A stretch of DNA of 64,000 nt from Sulfurimicrobium sp031426915 (GTDB taxonomy: Bacteria > Pseudomonadota > Gammaproteobacteria > Burkholderiales > Sulfuricellaceae). The DNA lies in contig JASJPB010000013.1 of the NCBI GenBank assembly GCA_031426915.1, positions 62,001-126,000 of the forward strand. The letters are read 5' to 3'. The notes beneath the pieces were generated by a model. It was not told the DNA's origin. It saw nothing but the letters and a program-made list of their open reading frames with translations, and made no database searches. Shown here piece after piece: positions 15,802 to 25,502 of the stretch; within the stretch, counting starts at the first letter, position 1; each line of letters begins with the position of its first letter. The position numbers were made by a program, and so were the translations under genes.

Positions 15802-17217
15802 TTAATTTTCAATTACAGATGAGGTGATACCCGGCTCCGCCTTGCTCTTGCGCACAAAAGCCACAAAACGCTCGGCCCAGTTGTAGCCTTGCAAAGAGCG
15901 GAAATGCGTGTAGCAGGCCAGCACATTCTTGTACACGATGCCGTCACGCTGTCCATCAATACCATGACCGCGCACGACATCAAATGCATAGGTTAGGCCA
16001 TCCTGCACATTTTCCAGAGCCGAGTAGTGAAATTCGTGAGCCAGCAATTCCTTGCCCTTGACCTCGCCTGGCCAGATGCCCAGTCCGGTCGTGCGGACTT
16101 TGACGTAACCACGCCCGACTGGCTTGCCATGCATGGCGATATCACCAGGAATTGCGCCAACCATGTGCCGGGTTTCTCCTTTCCATGACAGGCTGCGGGC
16201 AAGGTACATCAATCCGCCACACTCCGCGTAGACAGGTAAACCTGATTCGATGCTGTCGAGAATGTCTTGGCGCATGCTGGCATTACTCTCCAGTTGTTCC
16301 ATGAACAACTCCGGAAAGCCGCCTCCGATAAACACTCCATCCAGCCCCTGCGGCAGTCGGGCATCACTTAATGTGTCAAATGGGACGATCTCGGCTCCGG
16401 CCTGCCGCATTGCATCAAGGTCATCGACATAGTAGAAACCGAATGCACGGTCGCGTGCCAGACCAATTCGCACTTTAATTTCCAGCGCTGGTAGAAGGGA
16501 TGCAAGCGGTAAAGAGGCTGGCGGGGCTAACTCGGGAGAATTTCGTGAGATCTGGATGAGGCTGTCAAGGTCAACCTGACTCCCAACTATCGAGCCGATT
16601 AAATTGATATGTTCGCGCGCCTGGTCAGATTCGTTGCTGGGCATCAAACCAAGATGACGTTCCGTAATTTGCAACCTAGGGTCATGGTGCACCGCGCCCA
16701 ACACCGGCACATCGGTGTAGTGCTCGATCACCGCGCGCAGCTTGCTTTCATGACGCGCGCCACCGAGATTATTTAGAATGACACCGGCTATGCGAATATT
16801 CGGATCAAACGCTTGGTACCCAAGAATAAGTGGCGCAATTCCACGCGTCATTCCGCGCGCATCGATCACCAGCACTACCGGAGCATGTAACAACTCGGCC
16901 AGGGCGGCATTACTGTTGCTGCCATTGAGATCGAGGCCATCGTACAGACCCTTGTTACCTTCGATAAGGCTAACATCGGCGCCTGCTGCATGGCGCAGGA
17001 AAGTTGCCACGATTTCATCCCGGCTCATCAGATAAAAATCGAGATTTCGGCAGTCCCGCCCGGTAGCCGCACTCAGCCACATGGGGTCAATGAAGTCCGG
17101 ACCCTTTTTATAGGGCTGAACAACATGCCCCCGGCTAGTAAGTGCAGCGCACAGCCCAATACTAACAGTTGTTTTACCGGACGATTTATGGGCAGCAGAG
17201 ATAAGCAGGCGGGACAT
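15802..17217 (-). CDS. dsrN: DsrN, cobyrinate a,c-diamide synthase-like siroheme amidase
   Basis: Glutamine-dependent amidotransferase of the CobB/CbiA family, 471 aa. The ATP-binding P-loop is AAHKSSGKTTVSIGL near the N-terminus, and the C-terminal class-I-like glutamine amidotransferase domain has its catalytic Cys in YAECGGLMYL. In dsr clusters DsrN is held to amidate siroheme to the siro(heme)amide of DsrAB. It belongs to the end of the dsr cluster, separated from dsrP by 116 bases that contain an inverted repeat. The siroheme-forming enzyme CysG lies at 47.4-48.8 kb. Confidence 0.93.
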   Translation of the reverse strand: MSRLLISAAHKSSGKTTVSIGLCAALTSRGHVVQPYKKGPDFIDPMWLSAATGRDCRNLDFYLMSRDEIVATFLRHAAGADVSLIEGNKGLYDGLDLNGSNSNAALAELLHAPVVLVIDARGMTRGIAPLILGYQAFDPNIRIAGVILNNLGGARHESKLRAVIEHYTDVPVLGAVHHDPRLQITERHLGLMPSNESDQAREHINLIGSIVGSQVDLDSLIQISRNSPELAPPASLPLASLLPALEIKVRIGLARDRAFGFYYVDDLDAMRQAGAEIVPFDTLSDARLPQGLDGVFIGGGFPELFMEQLESNASMRQDILDSIESGLPVYAECGGLMYLARSLSWKGETRHMVGAIPGDIAMHGKPVGRGYVKVRTTGLGIWPGEVKGKELLAHEFHYSALENVQDGLTYAFDVVRGHGIDGQRDGIVYKNVLACYTHFRSLQGYNWAERFVAFVRKSKAEPGITSSVIEN

Positions 17218-17245
17218 AATTCAGCTACGGGCTGAGAAAAGAATG

Positions 17246-17314
17246 AACCCGAAGGTTCCGATTGCAGTTCTGGTCATTCATGATTCGACCTCTGCCAGCG
17301 GAACGTTTCGGGTT
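17246..17314. repeat. Inverted repeat between dsrP and dsrN
   Basis: AACCCGAAGGTTCCG (17246-17260) pairs with CGGAACGTTTCGGGTT (17299-17314), with one base extra in the right arm and a loop of about 38 bases. On the plus strand a T tract follows; on the minus strand, the direction of dsr transcription, only a weak T-rich stretch (CATTCTTTT). It could attenuate transcription into dsrN-dsrR or stabilise the 3' end of the dsrP message. Confidence 0.55.
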
Positions 17315-17333
17315 TTTTTATTAAAAAGAAAAA

Positions 17334-18536
17334 CTAATCGGTAAGGGTTTCCGCGCCGACATGGCGAAAATCATCCTGCGGCAGGAAATGCAACACCCGC
17401 ACCGCAATGGTGGTGATCAGGAATGCAATCCCAAGCCCACCCAAACCTAGCAGAAACTCGGGAACAGTCGGATTATAGTGGTGCACCGCTCCATCAAAAA
17501 AACTGCTCGTCTCTGCCATGCCCGGGAAAATATCGAGCGGGAATGCCTGACCGCCAACGATGATCACGTAAAGCTGTGCAAATCCGCCCACTATGATCAT
17601 TGCCGCAGCCCACATCACCGTCTTGCACTTAGTGCCGAACGTCGGGTGCAGAAGAATCGCCAACGGAATCAGTGTGCCGATCAAAATCTGACCGACCCAG
17701 AACAGTGCTGTAAAGACGCCCCCTTCAAGCAGGATGAAGCGTTCAAAATCCCACTGCTTGGCAAAGTACAGGTTGGTTATGTGATAGACAATAGTGAAAT
17801 AAAATACTGCGCCGACAAAAGTTGCGAGTAGATTTTTCATCCGGCGCAGGATGGCCGGATCAAGTGTCAGACCATTCCATGCGTACATTACCGACTGCAC
17901 CATGATGAAAACGGCCAGCCCGTAGGAGAAGGACATGATGATGAACATGGGCGCCAGCAAGGCAGAACTGTACGCCTGACGTGCCACCAGAAAACCAAAA
18001 ATGGATCCGGTAGCGGTGGTCAGCGCAAGACGCCAGATGAAGGCTGAAAAGCCTACATACTTCGAATACCCGTGCATTCTACGTTCCATCATGGTCCAGA
18101 TATAGGTAGCCACTATGGCAAAAAAGCCAGTATATAAAATAACGTTGAGGGCAAAGATGGATTTGAAGTTGAAATGGGTCATCGCCACGATAAGCCGATC
18201 CGGGCGCCCCAAGTCAAGCATCAGCACCGTCAGGCCACCCGCCAGGAGTGCCAGAGCAAGGAGACCGGACAAGGGCGCCCTTGCTTTGTATACGGTTTTA
18301 CCGAATACAGATCCAATGGAGGCGACATTCAGCACACCTGACGCAGCAACGATCATGAATACCGCGAACACGTGAGGAATACCCCACACAATCTGGTTAT
18401 TCATTCCAGTGACTACATGGCCATGAGTCTCCATGTAATGCGCGGCTCCAAGACCAATCAACACCACCAGGCCAAGTGCCGCCGCCAGCGCATAGAATGC
18501 GCGTTCTTCAATTTTATGGAATGCTTCGAAATTCAT
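17334..18536 (-). CDS. dsrP: DsrP, NrfD-type membrane quinone-interacting subunit
   Basis: Integral membrane subunit of DsrMKJOP, 400 aa with about ten predicted helices of the NrfD/PsrC family. It exchanges electrons between the quinone pool and the periplasmic DsrJO part. It lies 6 bases after dsrO. The usual polar residues between helices are present (HYMETHGHVVTGMNNQIVWG near residue 32). Length fits the family. Confidence 0.95.
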   Translation of the reverse strand: MNFEAFHKIEERAFYALAAALGLVVLIGLGAAHYMETHGHVVTGMNNQIVWGIPHVFAVFMIVAASGVLNVASIGSVFGKTVYKARAPLSGLLALALLAGGLTVLMLDLGRPDRLIVAMTHFNFKSIFALNVILYTGFFAIVATYIWTMMERRMHGYSKYVGFSAFIWRLALTTATGSIFGFLVARQAYSSALLAPMFIIMSFSYGLAVFIMVQSVMYAWNGLTLDPAILRRMKNLLATFVGAVFYFTIVYHITNLYFAKQWDFERFILLEGGVFTALFWVGQILIGTLIPLAILLHPTFGTKCKTVMWAAAMIIVGGFAQLYVIIVGGQAFPLDIFPGMAETSSFFDGAVHHYNPTVPEFLLGLGGLGIAFLITTIAVRVLHFLPQDDFRHVGAETLTD

Positions 18537-18542
18537 GGCGAT

Positions 18543-19301
18543 TTAGATTCCCTGATAACGAACACCGACATTGAGGCCCAGATCAGCGCGCACCTGGGTG
18601 CTGGCTGCAGACGCAATGCGTTTTGAAATTTCACTGTTCGGATCGTTCAAGTCTCCAAACAGGATCGCATTGTGACCCGCCGCAGCACATGCATCCGAGC
18701 AAGCCGGTTGACCGCCTTGGTCTATGCGATGCACGCAAAGAGTGCAAGACTCCACACAACCTTTGCCGCGCGGCACGTCTGGATTCTGGTCATGTAGTGC
18801 CTCATGCACGAAGGAACGTGCCTTGTAGGGGCAGGCCATCATGCAATAGCGACATCCGATACAGATGTGCCGGTCAACCAGAACGATGCCATCAGCACGC
18901 TTGAACGATGCCCCGGTTGGACACACGTCGACGCAAGGTGGATTCTCGCAATGCTGGCACATCATCGGCAAACTATGCGATTTGCCGTTGCGCAAATCCT
19001 TGAGTTCGATCTTGCGAATCCATTGCGAGTCAGTCTCGAGCTTGCCCTGAAAGCCGTTTTCCGTTCCGCAGGCTGAAACACAAGCATCGCATCCGGACGC
19101 ACATTTACCGCTATCGATCAGCATACCCCAGCGCACCTTGTTCGATGCCGCCTCCTCCGGAGCGCGCCCGTGGGCAAGATCAAACAGTGTTATGCCAGGC
19201 GCGACGGCGAGTCCGGCCACCGCCGCACCCCAGCCGAGAAACTGTCTGCGGCTGCTGGGTTGGGTGTTATCGCTTGGGGTGTTATCCACGTCGTTGCTCA
19301 T
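18543..19301 (-). CDS. dsrO: DsrO, periplasmic four-cluster ferredoxin subunit
   Basis: Tat-exported iron-sulfur protein, 252 aa, with a twin-arginine signal SSRRQFLGW at residues 17-25 followed by a hydrophobic stretch. The Cys motifs CASGCDACVSAC, CQHCENPPCVDVC, CIGCRYCMMAC and CVESCTLC...CSDAC supply ligands for four [4Fe-4S] clusters. It passes electrons between DsrJ and DsrP. Its ATG overlaps the dsrJ stop. Confidence 0.96.
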   Translation of the reverse strand: MSNDVDNTPSDNTQPSSRRQFLGWGAAVAGLAVAPGITLFDLAHGRAPEEAASNKVRWGMLIDSGKCASGCDACVSACGTENGFQGKLETDSQWIRKIELKDLRNGKSHSLPMMCQHCENPPCVDVCPTGASFKRADGIVLVDRHICIGCRYCMMACPYKARSFVHEALHDQNPDVPRGKGCVESCTLCVHRIDQGGQPACSDACAAAGHNAILFGDLNDPNSEISKRIASAASTQVRADLGLNVGVRYQGI

Positions 19302-19843
19302 TTACTTACCCCATCTGTGGTTTTGGGTTCAACGGGGGTTGCCTGCATTTCCTGGCGCATTGCCTTTTCCAACCCTGATGCAACTCCGCCTTTTTGCCCG
19401 TTACTTACCAACGGATGAAATGCAGAGTTGGCTTTGGGCTTGCTGGCGTGGCACTCGAAACAGTCCAGAGTCACAGCAGCATAGGTGTGGCAACTCTGGC
19501 AAAATCCATCCTTGCCCAACACGCTGTTGGTCTTCTTGCTCGCATGGCAGTCAACACATCCCTGCAGGCTGAACTCCTTGGTGCGGATACCCTTGCGCAT
19601 CGTATCATTGCGCTGATGCTTGAGTTCCTCCATGTGATGACGCTTCATGTAGGATGCATCCCTGACGCACTTGGCGCCATCCTTGCCATCCGCATGAACG
19701 AGAACTGGTTTAGCCACACGGCCACCTGATGACTCATGGTCATCACTGGATGCCACCGCTACGGCGCTTAATGTCAAAAGGGTGGCCAGTATGGCTCCCC
19801 TTTGCCAGGTCAGCATATCGCGCAATTTCGCCAGGCTTGCCAT
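19298..19843 (-). CDS. dsrJ: DsrJ, periplasmic triheme cytochrome c
   Basis: A 181-aa cytochrome with an N-terminal membrane anchor/uncleaved signal (about residues 15-32) and three CXXCH heme sites: CVDCH (96-100), CQSCH (115-119) and CFECH (128-132). An extra Cys at residue 59 in AKCVRDASYMKRHH matches the distal cysteine that ligates one heme in characterised DsrJ. It is proposed to have catalytic sulfur chemistry in DsrMKJOP. It starts 3 bases after dsrL. Confidence 0.95.
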   Translation of the reverse strand: MASLAKLRDMLTWQRGAILATLLTLSAVAVASSDDHESSGGRVAKPVLVHADGKDGAKCVRDASYMKRHHMEELKHQRNDTMRKGIRTKEFSLQGCVDCHASKKTNSVLGKDGFCQSCHTYAAVTLDCFECHASKPKANSAFHPLVSNGQKGGVASGLEKAMRQEMQATPVEPKTTDGVSK

Positions 19844-19846
19844 TAT

Positions 19847-21880
19847 TTAATCACCCATGCCCATTTTGATGTACCCGGTTGGGCAAACGTCAGCACAAAT
19901 GTGGCAGCCGATGCATTTTCCATAGTCCGTGTCCACATAGCGACCCGTGGTCGAGTCAGTGCGCTTGACCTTGAATACGGCTGTTTGCGGACAGTAAACC
20001 ACGCAGTTATCGCATTCGAAGCACAAGCCACAACTCATGCAGCGTTTGGCTTCAGCAACCACCTGCTTATCGTCGAGCTTCATCAAACGCTCTTCGAAAT
20101 GCCCAAGGGCTTCCTGCGCATTCAGGGTAATGGTTTCACGCTTGTTACGCGGCACAAACGGGAAGTGGCCCAAGAACAGTTCGTTGGATGGAATCACGTA
20201 CTTGTCGGAACGATCCTCGAAGTTGTGGACAGCGAATTTTGCAGAATCACTTCCACGCACACCCAAATCGATTTCTTTGGCAAAGGTTTCCGCCTTGATA
20301 ACCTCTTCCTTGGTTAAAGGCTTGAAATCGACAGGCGCGTGCTCAGTTTCGATCAACTTGCGCACCAGGTCCCAGTGATGAACGTCGATTTTGGGCCGCT
20401 TGTCCTGCTGGTCGCCTTTGAGGTAGATATCGATGCTTTCCGCGGCGATGGAACCATGCCCGATAGCAGTGGTCAACAGATGCGGACGAATCACGTCACC
20501 ACCAACAAAGTAACCTTTCTTGTTGGGTACTTCATAATTTTTGTTGGCATTGATAAGGCCCTTGCCGTTGTCAAAACCGTCAAAGCCTGTGAAATCGACT
20601 GCCTGGCCGATCGCGGACACAATCAGATCGGCCGGAATATCCTTCTCGGTGCCTTGCTTGATAATGGTCTCGCCTTTGACGACTTCGAACTGGGCGACAC
20701 GAAGTGCAGTGGCACGGCCATCGGCACCTTTAATAACGGCGATCGGGGTCACGCCGCCGATAATGTCGATACCCTCAGCCACAGCCTGTTCGATCTCGTG
20801 CTTGTTGGCATTCATTTTGTCGATGGTGGCACGGGAAACCAGGACCACTTCAGCACCCTCGCGGGCTGACACAGCGGCCACATCGTGTGCGACCTGGCCA
20901 GCAATAATGTGTTCCGGACGATCTTTTTCGGTCGCAACGGTAATGTTACCCAGACGGCGGGCAACAGTTGCCACGTCAATAGAGGTATCACCACCGCCGA
21001 TAACGACAACACGCTTGCCGACGTGTTGCAGACGCCCGTCGTTGAAAGCACGCAGGAAGGCCATTGCGTTCACGCAGTTAGGCGCATCGAAGCCCGGCAC
21101 TGGCAGCATGCGACCTGACTGCGCACCCAGACCCAGGAAAATTGCATCGTATTCTTTCTCTAGCTGTTCCAGCGTTACATCAACGCCGATTCGCGTATTG
21201 AGTTTGACTTCCACGCCCAAATCGAGAATACGCTGAATTTCCGCATCGAGCACATCACGCGGTGTACGGAAACCTGGGATGCCATAGCGCATCATCCCGC
21301 CCAGCATGGAGTGGTCGTCAAAAATGGTGCATGCATGGCCTTTCAACCGCAGTTGGTAGGCTGCGGACATGCTAGCTGGGCCGCCACCGATCAAAGCAAC
21401 TTTCTTGCCCGTACTTGCACCAGCGCTAGGCAGGCCGAGCTTGTTGGCAATCGCGTAATCACCAACGAAATGCTCAACTGAGTTAATGCCGACGAAATCG
21501 TCAACCTGGTTGCGGTTACAGCCACTTTCACATGGCGCGGGGCAAACACGCCCCATCACGGAGGGGAAGGGGTTGGCTTGTGTGATGCGCTGGAAAGCAT
21601 AAGTCTGCCAGTTGGAGTCCTTGGGAGGCTTTTCCATGCCGCGCACGATGTCGAGATAACCGCGAATGTCCTCTCCTGCCGGGCAGCTACCTTGGCAGGG
21701 CGGCGTGGACAGTACATATTCAGGGCACTTGTGTGTCCAGCTGGCCTGAAATATTTTCTCCTGCCAGGCGCCTTCTTTGTTATCGCCATCTTTATAGCGG
21801 CGGAAAGTCAATTTTTGGTTCATTTCTTCGGATGAGGCTGACATATTAAGCAATCTCCTATCTACAAATTCGTGACGCAA
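19847..21880 (-). CDS. dsrL: DsrL, iron-sulfur flavoprotein NAD(P)H oxidoreductase
   Basis: Cytoplasmic 677-aa protein related to the glutamate synthase small subunit. The N-terminal Cys-rich region (PPCQGSCPAGEDIRGY, CPAPCESGCNRN) binds iron-sulfur clusters. FAD- and NAD(P)-binding Rossmann motifs are ALIGGGPASMSAAYQLR and VVVIGGGDTSIDVA. The C-terminal ferredoxin domain has CMSCGLCFECDNC and CIGCHICADVC. In sulfur oxidisers DsrL takes electrons released by DsrAB and reduces NAD+. Together with dsrEFH its presence marks this as the oxidative, not sulfate-reducing, type of the pathway. Confidence 0.96.
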   Translation of the reverse strand: MRHEFVDRRLLNMSASSEEMNQKLTFRRYKDGDNKEGAWQEKIFQASWTHKCPEYVLSTPPCQGSCPAGEDIRGYLDIVRGMEKPPKDSNWQTYAFQRITQANPFPSVMGRVCPAPCESGCNRNQVDDFVGINSVEHFVGDYAIANKLGLPSAGASTGKKVALIGGGPASMSAAYQLRLKGHACTIFDDHSMLGGMMRYGIPGFRTPRDVLDAEIQRILDLGVEVKLNTRIGVDVTLEQLEKEYDAIFLGLGAQSGRMLPVPGFDAPNCVNAMAFLRAFNDGRLQHVGKRVVVIGGGDTSIDVATVARRLGNITVATEKDRPEHIIAGQVAHDVAAVSAREGAEVVLVSRATIDKMNANKHEIEQAVAEGIDIIGGVTPIAVIKGADGRATALRVAQFEVVKGETIIKQGTEKDIPADLIVSAIGQAVDFTGFDGFDNGKGLINANKNYEVPNKKGYFVGGDVIRPHLLTTAIGHGSIAAESIDIYLKGDQQDKRPKIDVHHWDLVRKLIETEHAPVDFKPLTKEEVIKAETFAKEIDLGVRGSDSAKFAVHNFEDRSDKYVIPSNELFLGHFPFVPRNKRETITLNAQEALGHFEERLMKLDDKQVVAEAKRCMSCGLCFECDNCVVYCPQTAVFKVKRTDSTTGRYVDTDYGKCIGCHICADVCPTGYIKMGMGD

Positions 21881-21918
21881 ACGTTTAATTAACGCCGTCC
21901 CTGTTTACATTACTGATA

Positions 21919-23481
21919 CTAATCGTCCGATGCTTCAGATTCTGCTGTTTCTTCAGGCACTTCGAGCACTATGGCGGTGGCCACCAATTGATGTACGCCA
22001 CCCACCATGCTCATATCAAAGCCGTAATACGGAATCACCTTGGTGAATTGCGCCTTGCAGATGGCGCAGATCAAAGCAAGAAAATTCACCTGCTTGTCCT
22101 GCACCACGTTATTGAACGCTTCCATGCGCGGCAGAGCGCCCTTGACACGTATTTCCATCAGGTCATCGGTCAGCAGGCCGCCGCCACCGCCACAGCAGAA
22201 GGTTCCTTCACAAATGGTCTCTTCCTGCATGTCATGAAAATTATTGGCCACCGCCTTGATGACTTCTCGCGGAATGACGAACTGCCCGCCGGGCATGTCA
22301 CCCATGCGTGAACCGCGCGCCACATTGCACGAATCGTGAAATGTGATTACGCGATGATCGTTGAGCGATTTATCGAATTTCAACTTACCCTGCTGAATCA
22401 GATCATAGGTAAATTCACAGATATGCTGCGGAGCAGGATAGTTTGGATCAAGCTGCTGTTGCAGTTGTTTCGAGAAAGCGTCTTCACCGCCGTGACCGAC
22501 GCCAGTCAACGTGTTCCAGAAACTGTAGGCCACGCGCCAGGCGTGACCGCATTCACCCACCACAATGCGTTTAACACCCAGATCCAGCGCAGCATCGCGA
22601 ATCCGCATCGCGGCTCGACGCATATTATCGTAGCTGCCGATGAACATGCCGAAGTTACCCGCTTCCGACGCTTTCGAACTTAACGTCCATTTGATACCGG
22701 CAGCGTGGAATACCTTGGCGTAACCAATCAGACTTTCCACGTGGGGTTCAGAGAAGAAATCTGCGGAGGGCGTTACCAGCATGACTTCCGCGCCTTCCAG
22801 GTCAATCGGCAACTTTACCGGCACACCCGTGTCGTCAAAGATGTCCTCTTCAAGGCCATTCAGCGTGTCTATAAGCGCAGGCCCTGGCAGACCGAGGTTG
22901 TTACCGATCCGGTGCAGCTTACCCATGATTTCATTGGTGTATTTCTGGCCATACCCGACTGCGTCAAGGATCTCGCGGCCTGCCATGGTGACTTCGGCGG
23001 TATCGATACCATATGGGCAATACACGGAACAACGACGGCATTCAGAGCATTGGTAATAGTAGCTGTACCAGTCATCGAGTACTTCTTTGGTTAAATCCTG
23101 CGCACCCACCAATGACGGAAAATACTTGCCGGCGAAGGTAAAGTGGCGCCGATATACCTTGCGCATCAAATCCTGACGCGCTACCGGCATATTCTTGGGA
23201 TCTGCCGTACCAATGAAGTAGTGACACTTGTCGGTGCAGGCACCGCAGTGGACGCACGCATCCATAAAGACGCGAAGCGAGCGATAGCGATCGAGCAAAT
23301 CGCCCATCTTGGCGATTGCCTTGTCGTGCCAGTCCTCGACCAGTTCGCCTGGAAAGCCAATTTGCTCCTGAATTGGCGCGGAGGCAGGAAACGACCTGAC
23401 ATGCGCAGTCGCATTCTCCTTGATCGCCGGGACTTCGATAAATCCCGTGAGTTTGGGTACCTCAAATTTTGGAGCCGCCAC
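21919..23481 (-). CDS. dsrK: DsrK, HdrD-like cytoplasmic iron-sulfur subunit
   Basis: A 520-aa heterodisulfide-reductase-like subunit of DsrMKJOP. Two [4Fe-4S] sites (CVHCGACTDKC and CSECRRCSVYC) lie in the N-terminal half; the C-terminal CCG domains contain CGHAW, DSCNVARGSRMG and CEGTFCCGGGGG, which hold the special catalytic cluster. It is thought to oxidise or reduce the DsrC trisulfide/disulfide. It has no membrane helix and docks to DsrM, encoded just upstream. Confidence 0.96.
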   Translation of the reverse strand: MAAPKFEVPKLTGFIEVPAIKENATAHVRSFPASAPIQEQIGFPGELVEDWHDKAIAKMGDLLDRYRSLRVFMDACVHCGACTDKCHYFIGTADPKNMPVARQDLMRKVYRRHFTFAGKYFPSLVGAQDLTKEVLDDWYSYYYQCSECRRCSVYCPYGIDTAEVTMAGREILDAVGYGQKYTNEIMGKLHRIGNNLGLPGPALIDTLNGLEEDIFDDTGVPVKLPIDLEGAEVMLVTPSADFFSEPHVESLIGYAKVFHAAGIKWTLSSKASEAGNFGMFIGSYDNMRRAAMRIRDAALDLGVKRIVVGECGHAWRVAYSFWNTLTGVGHGGEDAFSKQLQQQLDPNYPAPQHICEFTYDLIQQGKLKFDKSLNDHRVITFHDSCNVARGSRMGDMPGGQFVIPREVIKAVANNFHDMQEETICEGTFCCGGGGGLLTDDLMEIRVKGALPRMEAFNNVVQDKQVNFLALICAICKAQFTKVIPYYGFDMSMVGGVHQLVATAIVLEVPEETAESEASDD

Positions 23482-23545
23482 TATTCCTCCTGCTTACTTT
23501 TCAATTAACGCCACAGTTGTTGCTTTTCCGATTTCACCGATGCTG

Positions 23546-24295
23546 TTACTTCTGATCTCCGCCCGTCTCCAGCTTTGCCGCCCATGGAGCAAGGTGGCGC
23601 CGGTCGCGAGGATCATCCGTTTGATTGCGTGTCGGACTAAAAAAGATACCTGGAGCGTGTAGCAATTTGCTGATCGGAAATACCATCATGAGTAAGGCAA
23701 CCAGGGCTAGGTGTACCAGCAACACGGGGTCGGACGGCAGAGGCTGCCAGTCAAAAACCATTAGCCCGAGCATAAAAGCCTTCACCGAGACAATATCGGT
23801 ATGCGCAACAAATTTCATGCCGAGACCAGTAACGCCGATCGCAATCAGTAGTGCCAATATTAGGTGGTCCGAGGGCGTGGAAATATAGCGCACGCGGTCG
23901 ACCAGAAAACGACGTGCCCACAACCCACCTAAACCAGCGACCATCGCGAAACCGGCATAAATACCAAATGGCTGCGCGAGATCCACCCAGAACCACACTG
24001 GTTCGGTGAAATAGCGCAAATGCCGCAACGTAACCAACAGCAACGCGGCATGGAACATATAGCCGAAAACCCAAATCCACTTGTTGGACTTAAACAGGCT
24101 CTCGAACAAGGTCACTTCCCGCGTCATGCGCAATACCACACCCGCGGCGGTAGTCGGGGCTGGCGTCGTAGGAATCTTCAAAGGTGCCGGCGTGCGGGCA
24201 TAACAGCGGATTTTAAGAAACAAACCGCCCACCAGCAACGCGGCGGCCACGTAAAACAAGCACGCAAACAGTACGGTCAGTAACGACATGTACAT
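23546..24295 (-). CDS. dsrM: DsrM, NarI-like membrane cytochrome b subunit
   Basis: A 249-aa protein with about five membrane helices, of the nitrate reductase gamma-subunit family. Candidate heme b ligands are His residues in the helices at YMFHAALLLVTLRHLRYF and in LLVHLALVALL. With DsrK it forms the quinone-linked cytoplasmic module. The gene follows dsrC after 108 bases that contain a strong hairpin. Confidence 0.94.
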   Translation of the reverse strand: MYMSLLTVLFACLFYVAAALLVGGLFLKIRCYARTPAPLKIPTTPAPTTAAGVVLRMTREVTLFESLFKSNKWIWVFGYMFHAALLLVTLRHLRYFTEPVWFWVDLAQPFGIYAGFAMVAGLGGLWARRFLVDRVRYISTPSDHLILALLIAIGVTGLGMKFVAHTDIVSVKAFMLGLMVFDWQPLPSDPVLLVHLALVALLMMVFPISKLLHAPGIFFSPTRNQTDDPRDRRHLAPWAAKLETGGDQK

Positions 24296-24316
24296 CCCCT
24301 GGGAGTAGCTTCATAA

Positions 24317-24338
24317 GCGGCAAGACTATGCTTGCCGC
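24317..24338 (-). repeat. Intercistronic hairpin between dsrC and dsrM
   Basis: Perfect 8-bp stem GCGGCAAG / CTTGCCGC around a 6-base loop. No T tract follows in the minus direction, so it looks like an RNA-stabilising or partially attenuating element at the dsrC 3' end. DsrC is usually made in excess over the membrane complex, which would fit. Confidence 0.6.
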
Positions 24339-24403
24339 GGATATTCTTGGGAGGCTTGGAGCATGACAGGAAAGTCCCCGTCAGCTCCACTCGCCTTACT
24401 TCT

Positions 24404-24736
24404 TTAGATACAGCCGGTAGGCTTGGGCAAACCAGCAATTTTACATGCTTGCTTGGCCGGACCGTATGGGAACAATTCGTACAGGTATTTGCTGTTACCC
24501 TTTTCAGGCCCAAGTTTTTTGCCGATGGCCTTGGTCAGAACTCGAACTGCAGGAGCGATCTGATAGTCGTTATAATATTCGCGCAGGAAATTGATCACTT
24601 CCCAGTGCGACTCGGTCATCTCGACTTTTTCTTCAATTGCCAGGTACTTGGCAGCTTCTTCATCCCACTCTGCCAGATTTACCAGGTAGCCTTCTTCGTC
24701 TGTTTCGTAGGTCTTGCCGTTGATTTCGAAACCCAT
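24404..24736 (-). CDS. dsrC: DsrC, sulfur-carrier protein
   Basis: A 110-aa carrier that receives sulfur from DsrE and presents a persulfide to DsrAB. The conserved C-terminal arm has both redox cysteines, Cys98 (QACKIAGLPKP) and the penultimate Cys109 (GCI), as needed for trisulfide chemistry. Compare the cysteine-free paralogue at 29.6 kb. It lies 31 bases after dsrH. Confidence 0.97.
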   Translation of the reverse strand: MGFEINGKTYETDEEGYLVNLAEWDEEAAKYLAIEEKVEMTESHWEVINFLREYYNDYQIAPAVRVLTKAIGKKLGPEKGNSKYLYELFPYGPAKQACKIAGLPKPTGCI

Positions 24737-24767
24737 ATATTTCTCCTTGGATCAAATAACTAAAAGA

Positions 24768-25073
24768 TTACAACCAGGACATCACGGAACTGCTGTCCGC
24801 CACCAGGTCCACGAACCCGTTGTAGTCAACCTGCTTTACGCCGTCAATAACGGTATCCTGCATGCCACGCGCTTCCAGATCAGGCCACAACGCGCTAATG
24901 GAACAGGTTTTCATTGCTTCCTTAATCGCGCCCTCGGCTTTGTTTCCCTTGGTCACGGCATAGATCCCATCTTCGATGAGAAGAATGGTGCTGCCAGGCT
25001 TGGCCATGCGCAAGGCGCTGTCCAGAGCGTTCCTATCCAGCGGTGATTTATTAACGATGTGCAACATCTGCAT
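24768..25073 (-). CDS. dsrH: DsrH, subunit of the DsrEFH sulfurtransferase
   Basis: A 101-aa DsrH/TusB-family protein (MLHIVNKSPLDRNALDSAL, LLIEDGIYAV). It forms the hexameric DsrE2F2H2 that hands sulfur to DsrC. The only Cys is at KTCSISALW near residue 57. It follows dsrF by 8 bases. Confidence 0.94.
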   Translation of the reverse strand: MQMLHIVNKSPLDRNALDSALRMAKPGSTILLIEDGIYAVTKGNKAEGAIKEAMKTCSISALWPDLEARGMQDTVIDGVKQVDYNGFVDLVADSSSVMSWL

Positions 25074-25081
25074 CCCCTTAC

Positions 25082-25489
25082 TTAGAAACTCAGAACCACA
25101 TCTTGCTCTTCGAGCAAGGAGGCCAACTCAGCCGCATCCAGCACTTCCACATCGACGATCAGGTCATCGGCTGTCAGTCCACGCGCTTCCATGGACTCTT
25201 TCTCGACATACAATTTCTCGATGTCGTAACCCTCAAGGGCGCGATAGGTCGGGGAAAAATTTTTCATCCCCACTGCTTTGGTAGCCTGACCCTTCTTAAG
25301 CTGGTACACGCCATCGTCCGCAAACACCAGGCTTACATCCTGATCGAATGCCGCACTGATCAGCACCACTTCAAGCGACTCCAGCGCGTAAATCGTGCCA
25401 TAAGGCGCTTTGCGGTTGATAAATGCGAATTTTTTAATGGTTCCGGAAGCGTCATCTTCCATATCGATCCCACCCGTACTTTCACTCAT
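25082..25489 (-). CDS. dsrF: DsrF, subunit of the DsrEFH sulfurtransferase
   Basis: A 135-aa DsrF/TusC-like protein: FAFINRKAPYGTIYALESLEV near the N-terminus and LVFADDGVYQLKKGQ are typical. It has no cysteine, consistent with a structural rather than sulfur-binding role. A short acidic leader (about 14 residues) precedes the domain; a start further downstream is not available as ATG, so I keep this one. It is 13 bases after dsrE. Confidence 0.94.
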   Translation of the reverse strand: MSESTGGIDMEDDASGTIKKFAFINRKAPYGTIYALESLEVVLISAAFDQDVSLVFADDGVYQLKKGQATKAVGMKNFSPTYRALEGYDIEKLYVEKESMEARGLTADDLIVDVEVLDAAELASLLEEQDVVLSF

Positions 25490-25502
25490 AAATCACTCCC
25501 TC